Positions 6,548 to 13,540 of a stretch of 18,243 nt of DNA are shown one piece after another. Each line of letters starts with the position of its first letter. Position 1 is the first letter of the stretch. The DNA is from CAZZBK01 sp964652155. GTDB taxonomy: Bacteria; Planctomycetota; Planctomycetia; Pirellulales; PNKZ01. Where the stretch lies: the NCBI GenBank assembly GCA_964652155.1, contig CAZZBK010000122.1, forward strand, positions 1 to 18,243, written 5' to 3'. A model generated the notes under the pieces. The model made no database searches. It was not told where the DNA came from and saw only the letters and a program-made list of their open reading frames with translations. A program made the position numbers and the translations under genes.

Positions 6548-8676
6548 CACTCCACCCGTCCCGTCTGCGGGTTGTAGCGCAGGCGTTTGGTCTGCTGCGG
6601 CGCAGCCGTAGCCGCCCCGCCACCACCCAGCATCCCAGCTTTCTTGCGCACCACCGCAGCGAGTTCCTCAACCTCCTTCTCGAGGTCGTTGATGGCCTGC
6701 TTATAGGCGGGCGTGCCGACCTTCTGTTCGGCAAGGCGGCTCATCGCCTGCGTTGCCCCGCGACCTTCCTGTTCCGTGATAGCGCCCGCACCCTTCATGC
6801 CCTGGAATGCCTGCACAAAGGCCTTGCCCGAGAGCTGATCGATCTTGGCCTGCAGTTCTCGCGCCGACGTCGTGACGTTCGGCGTCCAAGCGCCAATCCC
6901 GGTCATATTCGGAAGGTACGGATCGTCGCGAACATCGCTCATGTACCTTTTCATGAGCGCCAGATTGGACTCGACGGACGGCAGGCTGACCTGCGCCTCA
7001 CCGACCGCCTTACCGACTTCCGCTTGCTGAGCCTTCTCTGCAACGTTTTTCGGAACACTGCCGATCATCTGCCGCGTGATCGGATCAAGTAGGACCGTCT
7101 GCGTGCCCGCGTCGATCTCGATCGGCTTCTGTGCATTGACTGTGACGCCCTCGGGCAGCTTGGTGGCAACCGCATCGCCTCGTGACCCGGGCTGCAGCAT
7201 GACCGCTTCCGGCTTTCCGTCTGCCCCCGTGCGCGTGCCGAAGATCGGCGTCTTGTTGTACTCACCAGCCTGCTTCGTGCTGGTCGCAATCCAATCTGCG
7301 AGCGAGCCCTTGAAGCCCTCGGCTTTGGCCCTCTCATATTCTTTGATGTGCGTCGTCTGATCGGCCGTCGCCCGCTTCGTCAGATACGTTCCGATGACGC
7401 TCGGGTCTCCCGTGGCTTGCGTCAACGTCACGAGATCTTTCGGCACATCCGCTGAGAACGCATCCGGCCTTCCGAGAAGATCGTTCGTGCGGGCCTCTTT
7501 TTCCTGCGCCCGGCGAAGTGCGTCCTGCTGAGCCTGTGTCTGCGTTTCCAGAAGTTTCAGGCGCTGTCTCTCGAGATCATGGCCTGGTGTATCGCTGAGG
7601 AATTTCGCAATCGGGCTGACATCCCCCGTCGCGCTGACGAGACTGAGCAGGCCCTGCGGCGCGGTGCCCGCCAGGGCGCCACTGGACAGGAGCGCGCTCA
7701 CCGCCGCCTTCCTCCGCTGCTGCTCCTGCGTCGCCTGCATCTTGGCCCCGGCTTCGAGGCCTGCGGAGATCCCAGGCGTTGCATCCTTTCCGGACGCCGC
7801 CGACATGAACCCCATCAGGCCCGCCATCACCAGCGGGTTGTTGAGCGCATCCATGATGCCGCCGCTCTGCTGACGATCGCCACCTGCTGTTGCCATCTGT
7901 GTTCCTCCTGCAGCCGGCGCCGATGGAGCTGCTGAGCGCGTCGGCGCGGCCGACGTCGCGATCTGTGTCACGCCGGGCTGCGCCGGAGGCGCCCCACGCG
8001 GTGTCTTCCCCGTCTCAAGATCGAGAAGTGACAGCTTGGGCAGATTTTCGGGCGACACACCCAGCAACTGCGCCCGCCATGACGCCTCGACAAGGTCGCG
8101 ACCATCTCGGCTTGCACGCGGCAGCTCACCACGCCGCGCGAACGCCTCGCCATGCCCGAGCACGTTCGCGTCCTGAATGCTCGGGTACGCCGCCCGGATC
8201 AGCTCGTATTCGCGCCTCAGGGCCTCCATCGCGGCCGGCGTCGGCGTCGACCCCACCTCGCCGCCGTAGGACAACCCCATCGAGCGAGGGTTCATATGGA
8301 AGGCATGCGGGGCCTTTTGCCCCCAATCCCTTCGGACGACCTCGCCGCTCGGCAGCACCAGAGAATGATAGGGGTTGAAAGGATTGCTGCCCTTCGGCGT
8401 GCCCCCGTAATCATGGAGGATCAGGTGATCCGGCGCGAACCCCGGATTGCGCACGAACTCCGGCATTCCTGCAGGCGGCCTGGAGACGGACACCGGCGGT
8501 GGTGATGGTGATGGTGATGGTGATGGTGATGGCTCATCCCGCGGCACGCCCTGGCGCACCATTTGCGGCGGCTCGACCAGCATCGCGCCGAGCGCATTCG
8601 GGTGCCCGTCCGTGAATGGCTTCAGACGTCGCAAAAGCCCGATGTCGTCGGTGTCGAGCTCGCCTGCCCAGGCCAT
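6547..8676 (-). CDS. Virion protein with N-terminal Amidase_2-like domain and ejection-protein-like C-terminus
   Basis: The protein has 709 residues from ATG 8674-8676, 3 bases after the upstream stop. A Ser-Pro repeat linker is at residues 49-61. Residues 82-200 resemble an Amidase_2/PGRP (N-acetylmuramoyl-L-alanine amidase) fold: LILHDYGG with His88, NPYHSLVLPSGEVVRRDWG with His104, KAPHAFHMNPRSMGLSYGGE with His124, and VLGHGEAF with His175; Asp191 in SRDG may be the third metal ligand. Residues 365-400 are a charged helical region. Residues 560-682 (ARELQAKIDQLSGKAFVQAF and GAITEQEGRGATQAMSRL) match a helical segment seen in many phage internal virion proteins. The likely job is local cutting of peptidoglycan during genome entry. 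Activity depends on the metal site being complete, which I cannot confirm. It is not a typical free endolysin because of its length and context. Confidence 0.72.
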   Translation of the reverse strand: MAWAGELDTDDIGLLRRLKPFTDGHPNALGAMLVEPPQMVRQGVPRDEPSPSPSPSPSPPPVSVSRPPAGMPEFVRNPGFAPDHLILHDYGGTPKGSNPFNPYHSLVLPSGEVVRRDWGQKAPHAFHMNPRSMGLSYGGEVGSTPTPAAMEALRREYELIRAAYPSIQDANVLGHGEAFARRGELPRASRDGRDLVEASWRAQLLGVSPENLPKLSLLDLETGKTPRGAPPAQPGVTQIATSAAPTRSAAPSAPAAGGTQMATAGGDRQQSGGIMDALNNPLVMAGLMGFMSAASGKDATPGISAGLEAGAKMQATQEQQRRKAAVSALLSSGALAGTAPQGLLSLVSATGDVSPIAKFLSDTPGHDLERQRLKLLETQTQAQQDALRRAQEKEARTNDLLGRPDAFSADVPKDLVTLTQATGDPSVIGTYLTKRATADQTTHIKEYERAKAEGFKGSLADWIATSTKQAGEYNKTPIFGTRTGADGKPEAVMLQPGSRGDAVATKLPEGVTVNAQKPIEIDAGTQTVLLDPITRQMIGSVPKNVAEKAQQAEVGKAVGEAQVSLPSVESNLALMKRYMSDVRDDPYLPNMTGIGAWTPNVTTSARELQAKIDQLSGKAFVQAFQGMKGAGAITEQEGRGATQAMSRLAEQKVGTPAYKQAINDLEKEVEELAAVVRKKAGMLGGGGAATAAPQQTKRLRYNPQTGRVE
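8501..8530. repeat. Hexanucleotide microsatellite (five perfect GGTGAT units)
   Basis: Five perfect tandem copies of GGTGAT on the plus strand, with one degenerate unit on each side. On the coding strand they encode the Ser-Pro linker before the amidase-like domain. Unit changes would alter linker length by two residues without shifting the frame. Confidence 0.9.
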
Positions 8677-8679
8677 CGC

Positions 8680-9725
8680 CTAGAAGTATCCGTTCATCGA
8701 GCGCATCTGCGGTGCGGCGAACATGCTGCCGCCGCCGAACAGGCNNNNNNNNNNNNNNNNNNNNNNNNNNNNNNNNNNNNNNNNNNNNNNNNNNNNNNNN
8801 NNNNNNNNNNNNNNNNNNNNNNNNNNNNNNNNNNNNNNNNNNNNCCGTTCATCGAGCGCATCTGCGGTGCGGCGAACATGCTGCCGCCGCCGAACAGGCC
8901 GCCCATGTTGGAGCCGATATTTCCAAGAGCCATCGGGTTGCCGGCCATCAGGCCAAGACCGCCCATGATCCCCGAGCCGATCATGCCGGCGACGTTCGGG
9001 GCCGTTTTCGTGGTCGACGTCGTCGACGACTGACCACCAAGGCCTGCGATCGGGATGCCGAGACTGGCTTGCCATTGCGTCGCATTGAGAGGGGCCGTCT
9101 GAATAGCCGTGTCTCGCGCATCCTGCAGCTGCCCGGCCTGCATCAGCTGGGCAACCTTCGCCGCCTCCGCCCCTTCGGCGCTCGTCGCGAGCCCGCCGGC
9201 ATTCATGCCCTGCTGTGTCAGAAGGTGAGATGCATTGAGCTGGTTCTGTCGCTCGGTGCTGTAATCTTGCATCCGCCCCTGTGTCTCGATCGCGCCCAGG
9301 CGATCAGCCAGAATGCCGGCATGCGCGTCACTACCGTAGCGCCCCTTGCCCGCAACCGCCGAGTTGACCTTGTCGGCCGCCCGATCCGTCGCCGTTCGCA
9401 GGACGCTATCGAGATAGGGGTTGCCGCCGGCCTTCAGCATGTCTCCGCGGGCCGTCGCCATCAGCGCTTCGTTGCCGGCGCCGTAGCCCTTCTCTGCTCC
9501 ACCCGCGAGGTTCCGAAACACGCCCGCCGATTCGCTCGGCCGCATCGCGTCGGTACGTGCCGCCGCGATGGCTTGCTGCGTCGTGTCCGAGATCACCGGC
9601 TTGAAAATGTCGGTGTTGGAGCCAAGCGTTTCGACGTTGCCAAGAACGCTTTTCAGAAGCGGCTGAGCCGGGGCCCACGGGTCCGATTTGGTTTCCGACT
9701 GCGTCGTTTGTTTGCTGCCGCCCAT
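8680..9725 (-). CDS. Probable small ejection/internal virion protein (interrupted by an assembly gap)
   Basis: The start is ATG 9723-9725, sharing a base with the upstream stop (TGATG); the end is TAG 8680-8682. As written, the gene contains 100 Ns and a duplicated 55-base segment, and the frames before and after the gap differ. Removing 155 bases (Ns plus one copy) joins them exactly and gives 296 residues ending in PQMRSMNGYF. The N-terminus (MGGSKQTTQSETKSDPWAPA) is a pattern I know from virion proteins located after the tail genes in podoviruses. The middle is helical and Ala/Gln-rich. The C-terminus from about residue 245 is a glycine-zipper-like stretch (GSGIMGGLGLMAGNPMALG) that may insert in a membrane. 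Function as an ejection protein is inferred from composition and position. Confidence 0.72.
8690..8744. repeat. 55-base direct repeat flanking a gap, copy 1
   Basis: These 55 bases are identical to 8845-8899, on the other side of the N run. The repeat ends exactly at the first N. A repeat of this length abutting both gap edges is typical of contig ends that share one assembly k-mer. Confidence 0.95.
8745..8844. other. Assembly gap of exactly 100 Ns (probably zero or negative true length)
   Basis: The run is exactly 100 Ns, a conventional placeholder. Both flanks carry the same 55 bases, and collapsing them restores one reading frame, so no sequence is likely to be missing here. Confidence 0.95.
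8845..8899. repeat. 55-base direct repeat flanking a gap, copy 2
   Basis: This copy starts immediately after the last N and is identical to 8690-8744. It continues into the body of the 296-residue protein gene, while copy 1 continues into its last codons and stop. Confidence 0.95.
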
Positions 9726-10192
9726 CAGAGCACCTTTTCCAGCACGATATGCGTCATTCGATAGTCGGGCAGATGCCGGGCCCAACCCTTCCGCGCGATG
9801 ATGTCGAACTTTTTCGCACCTTCCTGGCGCGCCCAGTCCTCGATGCCGGCGAACAAATGCACCCACCGCTTGGCGTCATCACCCGTCGCAAAAATAACCC
9901 GGCCACGCTTCATGCCGCCGGGGTCGATGTAGGCTTCCGAGGCCGCGATGGCGAGCACATGCGAGCCGTTCTCAACCGCAGCCCACAGCACCCAGCGCTT
10001 GTGCACCACCTGCTCGATGATCGCCCTGAGCGTGATTTCTCCGCCGTGCCGCCGCTCGATCTCGTCGATCAGCCCGGCCACGCGCGGCACGCGACAGAAT
10101 TGCCCGATATAGGCGGGATCGACGGCCATCAGCCGGACATCAGCCGGCGCCGAAGATGCCTGCGGCGAAAGTTCGGTCTGTGCTGGCTGCAT
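9725..10192 (-). CDS. GNAT-like acetyltransferase-fold protein in the virion cluster
   Basis: The protein has 155 residues. I keep ATG 10190-10192, which overlaps the previous gene by 53 bases, because residues just before the internal Met22 (DVRLMAVDPAYIG) look like the first strand and helix of a GNAT fold; ATG 10127-10129 is the alternative. The pattern of strand, WVLWAAVENG turn, strand VLAIAASEAY, then a helix containing IEDWARQEGAKKFDII and a final ARKGWARHLPDYRMTHIVLE matches small GNAT-like proteins found next to tail genes in podoviruses. The usual acetyl-CoA loop (Q/R-x-x-G-x-G/A) is not obvious, so catalysis is uncertain. It may act as a morphogenesis factor or modify a virion or host protein. 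Confidence 0.65.
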   Translation of the reverse strand: MQPAQTELSPQASSAPADVRLMAVDPAYIGQFCRVPRVAGLIDEIERRHGGEITLRAIIEQVVHKRWVLWAAVENGSHVLAIAASEAYIDPGGMKRGRVIFATGDDAKRWVHLFAGIEDWARQEGAKKFDIIARKGWARHLPDYRMTHIVLEKVL

Positions 10193-10466
10193 TGGCGTGT
10201 GTCACCCTGATGCGAAGGACTCCGGATACCCGCTCGACAACTGCAAACGTCGTCGCGAGTGCGGCTGCTGCGTTGGCTGTCACGGGCGCCAGAAAAACGT
10301 AGGCGCCCTCCGCGATGTTGGGCGCCGTCGCGGCAGTCACGATCGTCTCTGTCGCTCCTGGCGCAAGCGTGATCGGCACCACGGCGCGGCTGCGTCCGCG
10401 GATCAGACCATTGACGGCGTCTGCGATCTGTCGCGGCGTGCCGCCGGCTGGAGAGAGATCTCTCAT
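10140..10466 (-). CDS. Small phage structural protein, unknown function
   Basis: The 108-residue protein starts at ATG 10464-10466 in an ATGA overlap with the nozzle gene. A longer upstream extension of this frame only runs antisense-style through the nozzle coding sequence and is not credible. Residues 8-30 form a helix (PRQIADAVNGLIRGRS). Residues 31-108 are beta-rich with few charges (VPITLAPGATETIVTA, then GAYVFLAPVTANAAAAL), and the protein ends RTFAAGIFGAG. This layout, a short helix followed by a small beta-sandwich, occurs in small tail or decoration proteins near nozzle genes. I cannot name a family. Tight coupling with the nozzle gene suggests a neck or tail component. Confidence 0.72.
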   Translation of the reverse strand: MRDLSPAGGTPRQIADAVNGLIRGRSRAVVPITLAPGATETIVTAATAPNIAEGAYVFLAPVTANAAAALATTFAVVERVSGVLRIRVTHANAASTDRTFAAGIFGAG

Positions 10467-11923
10467 CGGGCGCCGATCGGTCCCTCGACCGCATCGAGGC
10501 CGGTGAGCTTGGTCCACGTCGTTCCCGCGGGGATTCTCAGCCGCACGCGCGCCAGCCATCCCGAGGCCCACGTCGAGATGATGCCGGTGTCCTCCATCAC
10601 CTCGACCGGCCCCCAGCCCACCGCATCGCCCTCGGCTTCGCGCGCCGCAACCTCGGCCGTGATCGCCCGCGTATCGACGTGCGGCCGGGCCCCCTTGATC
10701 AGGCGCCGACGGCCATCCTCGCCGTCGTTGGTGACCCAGCGGGCCTCGAGCGGGGGCCCTGACAGCACCTGCATTGCCCGGCTCCCGTTCGGCCCGAAGA
10801 TGCCGAGCAGAGAGGCACCGCCCGCCCAAAACGGGCTGTCGAGCGAGAACGGCAGCGTCTCCATCGTGCCGAAGGCGTCCATGGTGTCGATCGTCGTCCC
10901 GAGCGTCAGCACCTGCGCCAAAGCCTCCACATCGAACGCATCGCAGGGCACGGCTTCCTCGAGCGTCCAATCGTAGAACAGCGTCCGGTTGCGGGTGTTG
11001 TAGTTGCTGTCTGTCGCGGCGTAGGACCAGGCAACCAAGTGACGTACCGGGTCTGCGCCACCGATCGTCAGGTTTTCCAGGCCACCCTTGATGTCGCCCA
11101 CGAAGAACTGCGCCCATTTGCCGACGCCGATGGGCCTGGACACACCGGCGTTGAGATCGAGCTCATAGGGCCCATCCGCCGAGAGGTAGTAGGCCTTGCT
11201 GCCGACGCGCACGAGGCTGTACGGCGACGCCAAGCCACGTCCACCCTCCACCTCGTCGAACCGAAACACGTTGTCAGAGCCCGGCTCGAACACGCCCCGC
11301 GTCAACTTGTTGGCCTGGAAGATGTAGACCACCTCGCCACCGATCAGGCCGCGCACGGGACCGCCGTCTTGGAACGTCTGATAACCTGAATTCTGCGTCC
11401 CTGCTGTCCAGTGCTCGGGGTTTGCAAGCCCAGACCACTTGACCGTCAGCTCATCCTCAAAAATCCCGCCCGCGAACACGAAATCGCGCACCGTCGCGAC
11501 ATAGCGGGCCCGCGGCGGGGTGCCACCAAGAGGCTCGAAATTTGTTGAACTCGTAACGTTGAACTTCTGCATTTCGTCGATCTGGTTCGTCGCGATGATC
11601 AGCTGGCCCGTCGCCGCGAACTGCCACCGCTCGCTCCCGCCAGCCGAATACGGTGTGCCCGAGACGCGACTGACGTTGTCCCAGCCTGCATCATTCCCGA
11701 GCTTGTAGAGCTTCGTCGCGTCGCCCGCGAACGTGTGCGCCATGCCCTCGTTGTCGATGATGACGGCAGCGCCGAGACACGCCCCCGTCAACTCGTCCGT
11801 TGCTGGTGCCGGAGACGCCAACGGCCGATAGCCGTTAACGGCCGGCAGGCAATTCCAGGCCTCGCGAACCGCCTCGACATTTATGCCCGAGCGATCGGGA
11901 TGCCACGGACCAAAGGGGATCAC
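10463..11923 (-). CDS. Tail nozzle/packaged DNA stabilization protein (P22 gp10/SU10 nozzle-like)
   Basis: The protein has 486 residues, starting at GTG 11921-11923 in a GTGA overlap with the adaptor gene. The pattern matches the beta-propeller nozzle family of short-tailed phages: FGPWHPDRSGIN, then NCLPAVNGYRPLASPAP, HTFAGDATKLYKL, then TPPRARYVATVRDFVFAGG, NPEHWTAGTQNS, a GGRGLASPYSLVRVGSKAYY region and LSADGPYELD. In this family the protein forms the lower tail ring that closes the tail channel and holds packaged DNA. Its place directly after the adaptor gene agrees with podovirus order. Residues 380-486 are a beta-rich C-terminal domain. The family assignment is by recalled pattern. Confidence 0.85.
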   Translation of the reverse strand: MIPFGPWHPDRSGINVEAVREAWNCLPAVNGYRPLASPAPATDELTGACLGAAVIIDNEGMAHTFAGDATKLYKLGNDAGWDNVSRVSGTPYSAGGSERWQFAATGQLIIATNQIDEMQKFNVTSSTNFEPLGGTPPRARYVATVRDFVFAGGIFEDELTVKWSGLANPEHWTAGTQNSGYQTFQDGGPVRGLIGGEVVYIFQANKLTRGVFEPGSDNVFRFDEVEGGRGLASPYSLVRVGSKAYYLSADGPYELDLNAGVSRPIGVGKWAQFFVGDIKGGLENLTIGGADPVRHLVAWSYAATDSNYNTRNRTLFYDWTLEEAVPCDAFDVEALAQVLTLGTTIDTMDAFGTMETLPFSLDSPFWAGGASLLGIFGPNGSRAMQVLSGPPLEARWVTNDGEDGRRRLIKGARPHVDTRAITAEVAAREAEGDAVGWGPVEVMEDTGIISTWASGWLARVRLRIPAGTTWTKLTGLDAVEGPIGAR

Positions 11924-12576
11924 GGGATTGCCCTCCGCGGCACCACACGCTTAGGGCCGGAATATCTCAGCGCCGAGGCACCACGGTTGGCGCCCCGCAC
12001 CAGCCCCCGCAGCTTGCTCGCATGCCCTGTCGCCAAGTCGCCCGCCTGAAGAAACGAAAACGCCTCGATCAAGCACGCCTCGAGGTAGATGTAGCCGTGC
12101 ACTTCGAGCAGCTCATTCGTGGGGGCATCCGGCGACAGATCCGAGAACCGCTTGTAATAGTGCGCCGACAGCGTGCCCGACCACGCAGGGACCAGCCTCA
12201 GCTGGTTTGCAGTAATGGTGTAGTAGAGCGGCCAGCCCGCCGGGGTAAGCGCCCCCGTCACCTCTGCCCGCTCCGGCGGCAGATAGGTGATGCCGGCCGT
12301 GTCGCCAGCCCGATAGAGCGCCCGCATCGACAGATAGTTACTCGGCAGCGTCGCCACGCCGGCCGTTGCCGTCAGCGTGCCCGAGGCCTCCATGGATTTT
12401 GTGCGCAGCGGCGGCGACTGCAGCGGGTCTCCGAGCTCGTCCGGATTATAGCCGTCATAAATGCGCGCTTCGGCAAGGCCGACGAAGTTCGGGATCTGCG
12501 CCGAGAACGTCGAGTCAGACCGCGCGCAGTAAGATTTTATGGCCGCCGACAGTGTCGTGTAATCGGTGATCGCCAT
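11920..12576 (-). CDS. Head-tail adaptor protein (SU10 adaptor-like)
   Basis: The protein has 218 residues, starting at ATG 12574-12576, 19 bases after the upstream stop. The N-terminus ITDYTTLSAAIKSYCARSDS, followed by IPNFVGLAEARIYD, matches the opening helices of the phage adaptor family that includes the SU10 adaptor: Tyr, Leu and Ile spaced on a helix, then an Arg-Ser/Thr-Asp turn, then an Ile-P-x-F-hydrophobic-x-L-A-E-x-R motif. Residues 60-150 are beta-rich (TLPSNYLSMRALYRAG, ITANQLRLVPAWSG, LSAHYYKRFSDLSP). Residues 155-195 are helical (EVHGYIYLEACLIEAFSFLQ). The family forms a twelve-fold ring under the portal. The following nozzle gene fits. Confidence 0.87.
   Translation of the reverse strand: MAITDYTTLSAAIKSYCARSDSTFSAQIPNFVGLAEARIYDGYNPDELGDPLQSPPLRTKSMEASGTLTATAGVATLPSNYLSMRALYRAGDTAGITYLPPERAEVTGALTPAGWPLYYTITANQLRLVPAWSGTLSAHYYKRFSDLSPDAPTNELLEVHGYIYLEACLIEAFSFLQAGDLATGHASKLRGLVRGANRGASALRYSGPKRVVPRRAIP
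11931..11936 (-). promoter_or_regulatory. Ribosome binding site of the nozzle gene GTG start
   Basis: The minus strand reads GGAGGG, 7 bases before GTG 11921-11923, inside the end of the adaptor gene. It decides the non-ATG start. Confidence 0.75.
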
Positions 12577-12595
12577 GGCCTAGTCGCGCCTCATG

Positions 12596-12925
12596 TCAGA
12601 TGCGGACATCGGCCGTCTTGAAGCGCCTGAATTCGCTGCTGTTGAGCCGTCTGTTGACCCGCTCTGCATACTCGTCGCTGAACACCATGTCGGGCGGCAC
12701 CCCATCCTGCCGCGCCCAATCGAGCAGCACGATCGCCGGTATCCGGGCCTCAAGCCGCATGTCCCCGCGCCAGATCGACCGATCCGCCGATAGCTCGTGA
12801 TTGGCATCGAGCAGCGGCTCCGCGTCGATAACAGTTTTCAGCGTGAATCCGTCGTTGGCGGGATCGTCGATGTAGTAGGTGGTCGCTCCCGTGTCAGGGT
12901 TGAAGTCGAAGATCTCGCCGCTCAT
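12596..12925 (-). CDS. Conserved small phage head protein
   Basis: The 109-residue protein starts at ATG 12923-12925, selected over longer in-frame extensions because GGAGGA lies 7 bases upstream. The middle and end match a layout I recall from small proteins between capsid and adaptor genes of podoviruses: residues 30-55 (TLKTVIDAEPLLDANHELSA), a Trp-Arg-Gly-Asp-Met step, residues 57-80 (RLEARIPAIVLLDWARQDGV), then a C-terminal ERVNRRLNSSEFRRFKTADV, a variant of the W-L-N-x-x-x-N-x-x-F-R-T end. The function is unknown in the family. Position suggests a head or neck component. Confidence 0.78.
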   Translation of the reverse strand: MSGEIFDFNPDTGATTYYIDDPANDGFTLKTVIDAEPLLDANHELSADRSIWRGDMRLEARIPAIVLLDWARQDGVPPDMVFSDEYAERVNRRLNSSEFRRFKTADVRI

Positions 12926-12932
12926 GGAATCG

Positions 12933-12938
12933 TCCTCC
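12933..12938 (-). promoter_or_regulatory. Ribosome binding site of the small head protein at 12925
   Basis: The minus strand reads GGAGGA, 7 bases before ATG 12923-12925. It lies in the 73-base gap before the gene (12926-12998), the longest intergenic gap in the window; I see no convincing terminator or promoter in that gap. Confidence 0.75.
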
Positions 12939-12998
12939 GCCCGCGCGGGAGAGCCGCGCGCGTCATTCCGATCTGCTCTGGAAAGCTTTCCGGCCAGG

Positions 12999-13520
12999 TC
13001 AGGCCGCGTCGTACCGTCTTGGCCGCTTCCGGCCCGGCTCGGCGCGTGCCGCACGCTTGGCGCCCGCTGGAGCCGGAACAGGCAACGGTGTGCCAGGTGG
13101 GGTGCCGGCGATAAAGCGCTCGATGTCGGCCTTCAGCTGGTCGGCCGTGTAAAGCCCGCTGACGTAGGCATGGCGCATGACGGCGCCGGTGTGCGTGAGC
13201 GTCAGATCCTCACGCTCTGCCGCCGCGATACGCTCTGTCTCCCGGTGACTGTCGTGGACCGCCATCCGCGCTCGCGCGTGCTTGGCGGCAGCCTCTGCAT
13301 CTCTGAGACGCGTCTGCCAATCCAGCTCGCGTCTCTGCTCGGCCGTGGTCTCGGCATCCGCCCCGAATGGCACGGCCAACCCGCGCTCGATGAACAGGGC
13401 CGCCACATCCACCGGAAGAACCGGGGTATCTCCCGGCATGTGCGTACCACCAAAGCCGTCGAACACCCCCCGATGACCATCTGGGGTAACCATTCGAACG
13501 CGCCTGACGGCATCGCTCAC
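12999..13520 (-). CDS. Small phage head-region protein with basic C-terminus
   Basis: The 173-residue protein starts at GTG 13518-13520, with AGGAG 8 bases upstream and 20 bases after the capsid gene stop; an upstream ATG at 13592 would run into the capsid gene. Residues 1-55 form a likely beta-containing domain (VRMVTPDGHRGVFDGFGG, then PVLPVDVAALFIERGLAVPF). Residues 58-105 are a long charged helix. Residues 108-137 hold a short helical part (MRHAYVSGLYTADQLKADIE). The C-terminus from 138 is Pro/Ala-rich and ends with Arg/Lys (GRKRPRRYDAA), possibly for nucleic acid contact. I recognise no named family. Place after the major capsid gene suggests a head protein. Confidence 0.75.
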   Translation of the reverse strand: MSDAVRRVRMVTPDGHRGVFDGFGGTHMPGDTPVLPVDVAALFIERGLAVPFGADAETTAEQRRELDWQTRLRDAEAAAKHARARMAVHDSHRETERIAAAEREDLTLTHTGAVMRHAYVSGLYTADQLKADIERFIAGTPPGTPLPVPAPAGAKRAARAEPGRKRPRRYDAA

Positions 13521-13528
13521 GCCGGGAT

Positions 13529-13533
13529 CTCCT
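13529..13533 (-). promoter_or_regulatory. Ribosome binding site deciding the GTG start at 13520
   Basis: The minus strand reads AGGAG, 8 bases before GTG 13518-13520, just after the capsid gene stop. Confidence 0.72.
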
Positions 13534-13540
13534 GCTGTGA

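Noticed and set aside
8690..8899. The 55-base direct repeat as a phage attachment site or terminal repeat
   Set aside because: It lies inside a coding gene, abuts both ends of a placeholder gap, and its removal restores the reading frame, so an assembly origin explains it better.
8694..9866. A 390-residue frame across the first N run
   Set aside because: Its N-terminal 47 residues overlap the GNAT-like gene in another frame and its C-terminus is a wrong-frame reading past the Ns. Collapsing the 55-base duplication gives the proper 296-residue protein.
10140..11117. A 325-residue frame overlapping the nozzle gene
   Set aside because: Only the last 108 residues from ATG 10464-10466 look protein-like; the rest is an Arg/Gly-rich shadow of the nozzle gene.
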